From positions 13,882,852-13,946,851 of the forward strand of contig CM042958.1 of the NCBI GenBank assembly GCA_023678885.1: a stretch of DNA of 64,000 nucleotides, given 5' to 3'. Under the pieces are notes generated by a model. It was given only the letters and a program-made list of their open reading frames with translations. It did not search any database and was not told where the DNA came from. This document shows, piece by piece, positions 1 through 11,900 of this stretch (position 1 is the stretch's first letter; every line of letters starts with the position of its first letter). The position numbers and the translations under genes are program-made. Origin of the DNA: Pogostemon cablin (Eukaryota; Streptophyta; Magnoliopsida; Lamiales; Lamiaceae).

Positions 1-503
1 ATTACACAACAACGGAATAATTTCAAATGACACGGTTTCAGTGAGGATTTGAAATCCATTCAAAATCAAATCCATTGATTTAAAATCTTGAATTTATAAA
101 TCCATTGATTTCAAGTGTTATCCAAACATGATGGAAGGATTTGAGGGAATGATTTATAAATCCCTCTTCAAATACTTTCATCCAAACACAACCTTAGGAT
201 ATTATGAAAGTATTTTTTTCATTTTAATTATTTAAATAATTATAATATTTACTATAATAAATAATATAGAGTTGATATTAGGTGCACTCATATGTATATA
301 TCTTTTTATTCTATTTTGTATACTCCAAGTTATTATATTTTGTATACGTGCTTTTTAATAATTGTATATTTTTTCACTATAAGTTTTTCATTAAAAAAAC
401 TAGCATCCATATATGTATAACTTTTTATTCAATAGTTTATACATGTTTTTTAATAATTGTATATTTTTTTACATTCAAGTTTTCATTAAAAAACTAACAA
501 TTA
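1..503. other. AT-rich intergenic DNA, no gene seen
   Basis: No open frame here resembles a protein. A motif containing ttaattatttaaataatt near 222-268 recurs at about 974 and 1245 inside the tandem repeat downstream. The stretch 300-500 holds two diverged copies of a block built on tttttaataattgtatattt. Confidence 0.6.
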
Positions 504-783
504 CTCCCTCCGTCCCGAAAAACTTTTCACGTTTACTATTCTACGTTGTTCAAGAAAAGTTGCACTTTTGACCAACTTTATTGACTTTGGAGGGTATTGT
601 AGTATTTTTAGGTAATTAAAAAGTATAAAGTAATGATATGCGTGTAAAAAAAGTGTGACAAATTTGAAATTAAAGTAACTTTTGAGGTTGTTGGATAAAG
701 TGGTGTTTCCTTTTTTTTTGGTGAAAGGTTTTGTGGGACAAACAAATGAGGAAAGTGGGGAAAATATTATGGGATGGAGAGAG
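504..783. mobile_element. Stowaway-like MITE
   Basis: The 280-bp element begins CTCCCTCCGTCCC and ends GGGATGGAGAGAG, an imperfect terminal inverted repeat, and is bracketed by TA on both sides (502-503 and 784-785). Short length, TA target duplication and this terminal motif are the hallmarks of plant Stowaway/Mariner-derived MITEs. No coding capacity is expected. Confidence 0.75.
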
Positions 784-922
784 TAAATTGTATACATTTT
801 TGTTCATAATTGTATAATATTTTTGTTTATCGTTTTTGAAAGTGAGTGCACTCTATTTTAGGTTGCACTTTGTGCACAGTATAATTAGCCAATAATCTAT
901 ACTTGTAATTTTTTAATTAATT

Positions 923-1456
923 AATAAGTGAAAGCAAATTCTACTGTGTATTCGAATCACAAATTTAAAAGTATTTTTTTATTTTAATTATTTAAATAAT
1001 TATAATATTTACTATAATAAATAATCTATACTTATAATTTTTTTATTAATAAGTGAAAGCAAATTTTACTGTGTATTCGGATCACAAATTTAAATTTTTA
1101 TATTTATATTTAGAACTTATACACTAATGAATAAGAATCGACAAATTCTCTTGTGAAACGATTATGTTACACATGTTAAAGTATTTATTAATAAGTGAAA
1201 GCAAATTCTACTGTGTATTCGGATCACAAATTTAAAAGTATTTATTTATTTTAATTATTTAAATAATTATAATATTTACTATAATAAATAATCTTTACTT
1301 TTAATTTTTTTATTAATAAGTGAAAGCAAATTTTACTATGTATTCGGATCACAAATTTAAATTTCTATATTTATATTTAAAACTTATACACTAATGAATA
1401 TGAATCGACAAATTCTCTTGTGAAACAATTATGTTACACATGTTAAAGTATTTATA
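923..1456. repeat. Tandem duplication of a 267-bp composite unit
   Basis: Two units (923-1189 and 1190-1456) lie head to tail. Each begins AATAAGTGAAAGCAAATT and contains a second internal occurrence of the same start (1048 and 1315), so each unit is itself an older duplication. The units differ by scattered substitutions. The sequence is AT-rich and non-coding. Confidence 0.8.
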
Positions 1457-2388
1457 TTGATAAAATATGCTTATATGTAACAAAAGCAATTTCATTATCA
1501 TTACCACCAATTTCATTATCATTACCACTTACCAGCTTATAACTATGAGATATATAGCGTTTAATCCATGTGTCTTTTATGTGATTCTGCAAGGATTCAG
1601 AGTTTGCTTTTTATAACGCTACAGATATGCAAAACACGCTGCAAAATGAAATCTCTCGATATAATATTTTGTAGTTATTATTGTTGGTTTATTCTTGTGT
1701 TTTTTTTATCTCTTATCATGGAGGGATGGGATTTTTGCATTGGTTGTGGTGCTGCTCTTGTAAATTGTAGCCTTCTCACAACTTGGTAGATAATTACGAG
1801 TTTTGAATGTAAGATCATAACTTCTAATTCTTTTGAGTATGATACTGTAAAGCTTGTAAGAATTGATATTCGCTGCACTCCTGAAACTTTGATGCCCGCT
1901 GTGCACCCATTTAGTTTTAAATCATGAATTTACATAAGGAGATAGTACTATATGAATTCTTAGGCTAAGCTACAAATCAATCCCAAAAAACTAGTTGTTT
2001 ATCTAATACTATTTATCAATTGACTACGAACACTTATTGCTATAATTTGTAAAATATAATTAAATCATTACAAAATTAATAAAAAATAAAAGAATTGTGT
2101 TAGTTAGGAATCAACCTACTTGACAATTTGCTATGAATACAGTATATTGGCAATTAGTCCTGAATGGGTGAACTTGAAATTATTTTTATGACTTTGTTTA
2201 TAACTGTCAATTTTAAACAGCAGAACATGACACGTATTGTGAAGGTCCTGGAAACGAGATTGGAGGGTGTACATTTGATCTCAAAGTTTGGTTGACCTGA
2301 GTATTATGTTGTAGACTTATAGTCAACTTTTTTTTTCTTTTTTTTTTCTCTCCTTTTTTCTGAGCTTCTCCTTTAATTTAATTAGTGC
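1457..2388. other. Intergenic DNA, no gene seen
   Basis: Short open frames near 1568-1906 exist on both strands but have no recognisable domains, no splice context and no supporting composition. I see nothing else in this stretch. Confidence 0.5.
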
Positions 2389-2605
2389 CCAGAACACCGG
2401 TTCAGATCTTTTATTATATTTTGGTGTTACATCTTCTGTTATAAATTATTGGATGATTGACACGTAGGATAAACTATTTTATACCCTAACAATCAACCCT
2501 AAGGGAAAAGGTTGAGATTTTACTCTATGCATACGTGTCACTCATCTAACGCGTGTAACAGAAGATGTAACACCAAAATTAACAGGACATCCAAGATCCC
2601 GGACA
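2389..2605. mobile_element. Fold-back (hairpin) element
   Basis: The left side carries TTTGGTGTTACATCTTCTGT followed by a segment containing GATTGACACGTA. The right side carries the inverted counterparts TACGTGTCACTCATC and ACAGAAGATGTAACACCAAA. The inverted arms are about 55 nt or longer around a short AT-rich centre, so the transcript would form a hairpin. This fits a non-autonomous MITE or fold-back element. The exact ends are uncertain. Confidence 0.6.
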
Positions 2606-5067
2606 ACACATTATTCACTCAAGTAATCAGCTCATCATTCCACTTTCATCATATTCATATTTTTCTAGTATCAATATTTTGTAATTTTTACTTTATTAAG
2701 AAACAATTATAACAACAAATTTTATATTTATAGAGAAATAAACACAAAAAGGGTACAAATATAATTCAGACGGATTTAATTTAGAAGATTAAGTGAACGA
2801 GTTACCATCTCTAATCAATCATTTGATTCTTCTCTCGAATCAATTTGGCTTTAACTTTGACTTGTGTGTGTTTGGAATGAATGGAGGAGAGCTCCTTATG
2901 TAGGTGGAGGGTGAGGATGCCCATAAATAACTCGCAGTCTGATTGGTCCAGGCTGTTTTGACCTAATTCCGCGGGCTTCGCCTTTCTATCATTGCAATTT
3001 GATTTGTCAATATTGATTTGACCTGATTTTGCAGGCTTGGACCTCTCTAGGCTTTGTTTAACTTGGGTCAGACCACATTTGAGTTAGACTTATTTGACTT
3101 GGGACAGACCTCATTTAATTTAAGCCACATCACATTTAATTTGTTGGATTTAAATTAATTATCAATTATTCATTAATTTATTTTATGAATTTATTTATTT
3201 AAATTCCTTAATAAATAAATAATTAATTCATAATTATTGCACTAATTTACTACATATTTTTCTTTAATATAAAATAAAATTCAAGTGCCTACAATCATAA
3301 ATTTCTAGCTTTTATTGTATTTTTTTTTCTATAATTAGTTCATAGAGATGAGTGCAATACAATTACACGAATCCAAATCTCATGCCACTTGATACTTTTT
3401 ATATGGTGTGTGTTAATATTTTATAATATATATGACTAATATCGTGCTATCATATATGTTAACAGATACTTGTCGCTTCTGCTAAATTCATGTTGCAAAA
3501 ATATTAATAATATGACTATATGATTTACTGGTTTAATAGTTCAAATTTAAAATTTATAATTATCCGTTCAATTCTCCTATAGATAAACACTTTATGGCAA
3601 TGCACATTTGGATTTGTATGAATTCAAATTCGTGCACACGCACTCAGATTTTATCCATTAATAAATAAAAATACATTAATAAATAATAACATGTACACGT
3701 TGTTAACGAATTTTTAGATAATTTTTATTAGTTTTTTTAATGAAAAATTAATATAAAAAAATTATATAGTCTTCATTAAAAAACACATACATACTAGTAA
3801 CATATAAAAAATAATACACATATGAGTACACGAATACACCGAATGCACAAGATATCAACTATACACTTATAAACCATATTAGCGCTTTCCCCACTCATTC
3901 ATACCATATACTACTATTGTTTATTCTTATCTTTTATCATCTCTTCTTTTATTTTAATTACTACTTAAGATATAAAATTTAAATTTATTATATTAAAACC
4001 TAAAACAATAGAGTAATACATTTATTGATTTATTATTAAATCAATTTAACACTATGTTAAAAAAAAACCATTAAAGAAAATATAGAGTTATCTATGGAGT
4101 GTATATAGTTCTGTTGAGAAAAAAATGAGTTAATATGAGTGTAATTTTGTTGAATTTTATGCTGATTCTAGTTAGGCCCCACAAACTACCAAGTCCAAGT
4201 CAATTAAGCAAATACTAATAAAATTATGCCACGTCGGAGTGTATGACACGAGTCAACTGCCAATTAAGCAACTCTACCGTTTCATACAAATCGAAGAAAT
4301 ATTTTTCACTGATATTTTATTTTTTAAATAACAAAAGTAAGTATTACCAATCCTGTTATATTTTACGCTTAAACATGGTAACGTAACACTTCCATGATTT
4401 CATCACACTATCTTATAGTGAAATCGTTTTTTCGATTATAATATTTTATTAATAATATTATTTTTTAATTAAAAATTTAAAATGTTATTTATGTTTGAAT
4501 TACGAATTATTTATGAAAAATTTTATTATGCAACTATCAAATTTAATAAATACTATAATTACTTTTTATTCGCAATTTTTTTTAAATGGTCCACACAAAT
4601 TTTTACCGCTTAAATATACATCGGTAAATCTTGATTAAAAATACTTAACTAACAATCTGTATTTTGTTTTAAAAAAATTAGAAAAACTAAAATAAGAAAA
4701 TGTGAGCATCAATTACAAAATTTAATTAATATTCGTAGCTTAATAGTATTAAACATATTTTATAAAATATTAATTAACAGTAACGTACATATAAATAGTA
4801 TTATCAAATATGTAATGAAGTATCAGTACACGTTGAAATCAACTATGTATACTGTGCACAGATTTTATGATTTGGTAAATACGAGAACAAAGTTGTATGT
4901 ATTATTATACTTTATCATTTTAATAATTCTATTTTCACATTTTCTGTATTATTGGTGATGTAGTATTTTAAATATTAAATAAAATGCTATGATATATTTA
5001 AAAATAAAACACATAAAAAAATTTTAATGAGTTAAATATTTTTATTTATTTTAAACTGTAAAAAAGT
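2606..5067. other. Intergenic DNA with a possible solo-LTR remnant
   Basis: Between about 2700 and 3293 the sequence looks like a plant LTR in reverse orientation: it ends CAAGTGCCTACA at 3293 (TGTAGGCACTTG on the minus strand) and has a more GC-rich promoter-like middle near 2880-2960. I could not fix the other end or a convincing target duplication. The remaining DNA to 5067 is AT-rich with no recognisable gene. Confidence 0.3.
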
Positions 5068-5312
5068 GTAGGGTAGGTCGTGAGACGTCTCACGTGAAAC
5101 CATTTTTCACTTTTTTAAATAATTATTACTTTCGCTATGAATCATTATCACTTTCGTTATAAAATGTTATCATTTTTTATTTGTACTATAAATTGTTCAT
5201 GAGAGAACATTATCACTTTTCATTAATTTATTATCATTTTACTTCATAAAAGTTATCATTTTCTGGCCGTCTCACGTAAGTGCTTACATGAGACGATCTC
5301 ATACAAGTCTTT
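5068..5312. mobile_element. Fold-back MITE with GAGACG/CGTCTC ends
   Basis: One end reads GTGAGACGTCTCACGTGAAAC, the other CCGTCTCACGTAAG...ACATGAGACGATCTCAT. The ends are inverted relative to each other and partly self-palindromic, and the AT-rich interior repeats TTATCA(C/T)TTT. This resembles palindromic MITE families common in dicot intergenic DNA. The borders are approximate. Confidence 0.5.
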
Positions 5313-5403
5313 GTTAAAAGGGTATTAGAGAAAATGACAAAATATAAAATTGAAATTACACAAAAAAATATGATCACTACATTATTGTTACTAATATGGA
5401 GTA

Positions 5404-5630
5404 CTCCCTCCGTCCCAAATGACACATTTTTCATTTTGGGTTATCTCACAAAAATTTGTACCTTCCTAAAAAAATAAAAAGTCAAATATAATCACCTTTC
5501 CTCGTACACTTTATTTACAAAAAAAATCACTCATACCTAACACACCTAACATACTTTATCATTTATTTATTAAAAATTTAAAAAAATACCATAATGCCCC
5601 ATTTAGTTGTAACTTTCTTAATTTCTGTGG
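5404..5630. mobile_element. Truncated Stowaway-like MITE
   Basis: It begins TA-CTCCCTCCGTCCC. Its interior (a segment reading ATACTTTATCATTTATTTATT and a later AACTTTCTTAAT) matches the complete MITE at 16466-16696, but the expected GGGATGGAGGGAG right end is missing and runs into GGGTGGGTGGGGG. It lies about 300 bp upstream of the UGGT start codon, so it may be part of that promoter. Confidence 0.6.
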
Positions 5631-5931
5631 GTGGGTGGGGGTTTGCAAATTTTTGATAATGAATAATTAAGAGGATTAATAATAATGATTTAATATTGTA
5701 ATTGCAATATTAGCAGTTGAGGAATTAGCTATTAGGGGTTAGCGCTTCTTGTTTGTTGCCAACAGTCTTGGTCTCCCTTCTCAGTGGACTGAGGATACAT
5801 CAGTTCACCTTGCTTAGAAAGGAACTCAATACCCAGTTCGATCTCTGTGTATTGAATTGTTCAATGGACATTGCTTGATCATATTCTCCTAATCTTGAAA
5901 TTTAGGGCGGAAAACGTTCAAAGATTCAAGA

Positions 5932-8900
5932 ATGGGGAGCCTGGTTAGATCTGGGTTTTGGTGTATGATCCTCCTACTTTTGTGCACTAGCCTCTCTGGC
6001 CACTTCGTCTCTGCCGAAAACCGCAGGCCCAAGAATGTCCAGGTGGGCCTTCAAGCCAAGTGGCCTGGAACTCCACTTCTTCTAGAGGCTGGGTAATTGC
6101 CCTCTCTCTATCTCTCTCTCTCACACACACACACACCCATGTTTGATTGTTTTCTGATTATGTATGATGAGAATTCGCTGCAGTTTACGTTGGCTTTTGG
6201 ATTCTGTTGATTATTTAGCGTTTGGTTTCTGGATGTTGAGTGTGGCTTCTGTTTTAATGCTGCATTTGTAAGGATGTAATAGTTTTTGTTTGGAGTTTTC
6301 GACTTGGCAATGAAGCTGACCATCTGTAAACATGTCCTTGATGCTGCTCCAATTTGCTAAAAGTATCTGTTAGCATGCCTTAACTTTTTTTGCTTGTTCG
6401 AATATCTTATATTCCTTTACACTTGGAGAAATCAACATGTATTCCTTACCCCAAGAACTCTGTCATGAATGCTCTCTATCACTTGGTTAGAATTCAGAAA
6501 GAGTAGTTCATCATTCTTTTCAATCCAAGAAAAAAATCCTTGCTTTTGTCCAACTGTTATTACTATTATTTGTTACTAAGTATTATTATTCCCATGCAAG
6601 TGTAGAACACATCCTAACTCGTTGCTTAGTGTTTAGGAGTACCATTAAGTTTAAAAACCTTGGGTAGACCTTTTATATAAAAAATTTCCTGTATTATAGG
6701 AAGTCGTTGTTATAGTTAAGGATAATGATTAAAGAAATTGTAATTCTTTCTGATTGTCAATTAGTACAATATGATGAAACAGTAACTCCTTAGGCATGCT
6801 TTCAATTAGATATTGTAGGAGTTTTATTTGTTGGAATGAACTACAGGGTATCAATTAATGGTAAATTAATTACCAGCTACCGAATTATATGAGACAGCCA
6901 TACTGTTATTGCATACAAACACTACATTAGAATTTCAATTTACTTTTCTTGTATTAATACTTGCTATGTTTATTGCAACTGTCTCTCCTTGTATTGGCTG
7001 ACCGGATATTTATTGTTCTTCATGAGCTGCCTTCTTAGATTCATTATGACAACAGAATTTGTGTGGCAGGGAATTATTATCTAAAGAATGGAAAGATTTG
7101 TTCTGGGACTTTGTTGATTCGTGGATTCACTCTGTAGATTCTGATTCAAGTAGTGCAAAAGATTGCTTGAAGAAAATATCCAAATTTGGGAAATCTCTAT
7201 TAAGTGAACCCTTAGCAACAGTTTTTGAATTCTCTCTTACTCTTAGGTCAGCATCCCCCAGACTAGCGTTGTATCGACAGTTAGCAGAGGAATCTCTTTC
7301 TTCCTTTCCTCTAGCTGACGATGTTATCTCAAACGTTTTAGATGGAGGAACTTCTGAAACAAATGAAATCACAAAACCAAAAAATTCTGAAGCCTTCCTT
7401 TTTGGTACAAACCTCAAAACTCCTGGGAATAAATGTTGTTGGGTTGATACTGGTGGTTCATTATTCTTTGAAGTTTCGGATTTGCAGAAGTGGCTCCAAA
7501 TTCCTAATGATGTGTAAGTGCAAACCCACCATCTACGTCTTATAGAAAGCAGGATAAAAAAAAAAAATCCCTATATGATTATTATTAATGTTATTATTAT
7601 TATTATTTAATACGTGTATGCTGTTGGTTTCAAGTTTCACTACTATAATGATGATTGCTTTTCCCAGAAAGGATAGCGCATTTCAGCAGCCTGAGATTTT
7701 CGAATTCGATCATGTCCATCCTGGTTCAACTGCTGGAAGTCCCACAGCCATACTTTATGGAGCTCTTGGGACTGAATGCTTTAAGGAATTTCATATAGCC
7801 CTGTCAAAAGCCGCTAAAGAGGTGCAACAACTTAAAAAATCATTTCTTTTTAATCCATTTTATCCTATGTTCCCATCTAATAATTTCTTATCTTTTGTTG
7901 CTAGTAGATTTGTGCTTCATCATTTTCCAAGATGTGATTCTTTTGAGTGTGCAACCCAGATACTCAGTCTGTTCCGTTTTAATTTTCAATTGAGGTTGCT
8001 TTTCGATGATAGAGCAATGTTTAGCAGGCATAAATCTTTGTGTAAAGTGACTACATTACCCTCATTTGTTTCATTAATACTCCTGGGGTAGAAGCATACT
8101 ACGAATTCAAGATTTGTAAATTTGGGTAGAATGGCTTTAAATATTCTCAGTAATCTAAAAGTGACATATGAAGTGAAAAACATTGTATTTTGTATAACTA
8201 AAACAAAATTGAAAATCAAAAGGAGCGAGTATAGGATGGTGATGGAGCTTCTGTGAAGGATAAGCAATCCTCCAATTTTTGGAACCTTGGGATGAGTGCG
8301 TGAGTTTTTTTGATCCAGTATACTTGTTTTGCTTTTGTTATTTATGATTAATGAGATCCATTAAGGGTTGAGGTCCTCCATCATCGTTCCAGCCAAATCA
8401 AATTTTAGATATTATTTTTTAAATTTTTTAAATATTGGTATTTCTCATAATTGGGTGACTTTACTTGAAGAAATCTTCAGTTTTAACTGTCCTGTATTTA
8501 TACATTATTTTCTCATGAGCTTTTATAAACCTTTTAGGGCAAAGTAAATTATGTCGTCAGATCTGTATTGCTATCTGAATGTGAATCAAAAAGTTCTTCA
8601 TGTGGAGCCGTTGGATCTGGAGAATCTCTGAACTTGGGTGGCTATGGTGTTGAGCTTGCCCTGAAGAATATGGAATACAAGGCTATTGATGATAGCATGA
8701 TAAAGAAAGGTCAAATATCTGTTGTCTTTTTATGATTAATAATTCAAAATATTAATCTGAGGCAGCATTGATACATTAAATATAGTATTGGATCCTGAGC
8801 TGTTAGACTTTTGTTTTCTACCTCAAATTCTTCTCCTATAATATAATTTCAATAATCTACACTGACATAGATTGTATACGACATAGATCCTTTCTCTTAA

Positions 8901-11900
8901 GATAAAACTTACTTCCTGTTAATCTGCATTGACCTGCAGACACCGAACTTGGGGTAGTTAGTTTTCTTAAGTCCTGCTGTGTCACCCTGTTTATTTGCTC
9001 TTGTAATTTCATATACTCGTATGCTTTTTAATTTGTATGGCTAAGAAAATCTCAAGCATTAACTTATGTGCTACAATTCAACACAAGATGAATGATTTTG
9101 ACTGCAAAATTATCGAGTTATTTAATGGTTAATTAGACCTTTTTGGTAGTTACTAGTAAGGCAACTGCTGTTCTTGGTTGTCATGCCTTATTCTCAAAGG
9201 CTTGTTAGATGTGAGATGAGCCTACAAATCTTTGTAATTTGCATGAACTTATAATCAGTGGACATCTGAAGGTTTAATTGTGGATTTTTGCTTATTCTTT
9301 TAAAGCAGGTTCCTAAAGTGATAACTCTTCCGTCTAGTATGCATCTCTAGGTATTGGAGTTGCCTTTCTAATTATTCAATGTTTTTATTTTTGCTTGAAT
9401 TAGGTTCGTATAATCTGGTTTTACTTGCTCTTTGTCTATGGTTTTTCTACCTTTAGTCATTGTTATAGGAATGAGAAGTCTTCAAAAGTGAAGTGACCCA
9501 ATCATGGCATCAGTAAAAAAAAAATAAAACAACTGCATTTATAGCTTATGAGCCATATATTTTGTCTTAAACTCCTTTTTTAAGTATCTTGAAACTCTGT
9601 GTCTAAAGGCTTTCATATTCGCAGGTGTCACTCTTGAAGATCCTCATACTGAAGATCTTAGCCAAGAAGTCAGAGGGTTCATTTTCTCCCGCATTTTGGT
9701 TTGTTCACTCTGACCCTGGACAAAGAACTAATAAATCTAGAAAGAATACGAAATTTAATATAAAAAATTATTAATAGCTGCTTACTGTGGTCCTACCTGT
9801 TGAGAAATTAGTCGCATGGGAATACACTTTAGTTTTAATTACTATGTTATACTTATAAAGCGGAGGGATTGTAATTAAAAAAAAATTTTTTTTTCCTCAA
9901 AGAATTATAACAAATGCATCTCAATGTACAAATGGTGGTTTCTTTGTTGTGAAAGAAATATCTTGGGATACATGAATTTTAATTAACATTATAAAAGTAA
10001 CAATCATGGTTATTACTTTTGTATCTAGCAGAAATAAACATTATAAAAGATAAAAATTTAAAAGTATTAATATATTATTCTGCTGTAATTTCTTAGTTCT
10101 TTTTAATTAATCATTGATCCTATCTTCATAACTATAAATGTGAACTGCTTTGTTTAATTCCAACTTTCGCTGCCGTACTAAATCTATTGAAACAACAATT
10201 ACTTTGAAAACTATATCTTTGCATTCAAATAATCACCTAAGGTCCTATTTAAATTAATGCAACAACTTATTCCAGATAATTGTTTTGCAATTTCACACTT
10301 TCACTCAGGGAAAAATGCATAGATATTTTGGATCTTTTTCATAATTGTGCGTTTAGCTTTGTGATTTTGGGACATTATGAAGCATTTAGCTTGTGATTTT
10401 TAGGATTACAGTCTAAACATGACTCTGAATAATTTGTCTCAAGGACCAAAGTGACATTTTGACGATCAATAGGTTATGGTTTTGAATGCTGTTATTGGAC
10501 AACTAAATGAAAGAAGAAAGTAATTATTTTTAAAGCTCAAAGATTCAAATCTTCAGTTTATGTATGTGGCATAAAATTATAAAAATTATTAATAAAAATA
10601 CTGCTTTTGATTTTTTTTTTTTAAAATGCAAATGGAGAATGAATAATGATGCCAAAACCCATTAAACCAGTTGATATTGGTATAAAAATGTGATAATCAT
10701 GCAGGAGCGCAAACCAGAGCTAACATCGGAAATAATGGCCTTTAGGGACTATCTATTGTCATCAACTATTTCTGATACGCTTGAAGTTTGGGAATTGAAA
10801 GGTAATTCTCTTTAGCTTAATCAATTTACTATAAGGTTTTGGAGTTTTTCCACAGCACAACCTAAAAAATGCATTAACTATCAATTTTGGACCTGAAAAA
10901 TTAATTCATGGCTTGGCCTGAGAGATATAAACTGTCGATTCAAGGTCTTAGTTTAATTTCGTCCACATCAGTTTCCACATAATTGATTTGTCACTTTTAA
11001 CGACGGAAAACCTAAAAAAATAAAATAAAAAATTCTCATATGTCATGATAATTGTGAGGAATGTTAATTTGACTACCATAATATTATTTTTAATGATTTT
11101 AAGATTTTAGGCCTTCTGGCCCTGAATCAATATTTTACAATTTTAAGTCCCCAGTTTATATAAATTTTCTTTCACACTCTATATTGGTAGTTGACACATT
11201 GATCTTTTAAAATAAAGATACAAGGAGTAACTGTTTTACTTCTGGATGTCCTTTCATTTCACAGATTTAGGACATCAAACTGCCCAAAGGATTGTGCATG
11301 CTGCTGATCCTTTACAGTCTATGCAGGAAATCAATCAAAATTTTCCTAGTGTTGTTTCTTCATTATCTCGTATGAAGGTATGGATGGTAATTGGCTGCAG
11401 GTCTTGCAGCATGCATATTTAGCTATTATAATTTGTGTGCTTTGAATGCAGACTGATATGCCACTCAGCAGATGCATAATTTTATTTTTTGGGCTGATGT
11501 TATGTATGTATTTTTTGCAGCTAAACGAATCCATAAAAGATGAAATAATTGCGAACCAACGAATGATTCCCCCTGGCAAGTCCCTAATGGCTCTGAATGG
11601 CGCCTTGATCAATGTTGAAGACATTGACCTTTATCTGTAATGCTTTCTTCCCATCAATTATTTTCTTAATCTCCTTTTACTTTTTCTTCTGGTTAGAGTT
11701 AGTTGGGGCCTTGGGGGATAGAAAAATAGAAAAGTCCCTGATACCTATTAGGCTCTTTTTGTTATTCATTATGGGTTTTTTTTTTGGGGGTGGGGGGTGG
11801 GGGGGTTTGGGTGGGGAGATTTCTGGTTCTAGGATGGCAATAGGTTCTTCATATGCTATCTGATTTACATGGACATGATAATATGATGTTTGAAATGAAG

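Noticed and set aside
2987..3298. LTR bounded by ATCAT...ATCAT (2993-3293)
   Set aside because: The 5-bp match may be chance, since the LTR-like sequence seems to start further left; kept only as a weak note.
7127..7417. Minus-strand 96-codon frame
   Set aside because: It is antisense to UGGT exon 2, whose own frame is clearly conserved.
7588..8091. 167-codon plus-strand frame
   Set aside because: Only 7668-7821 is the UGGT exon; the rest is intron read through in the same frame.
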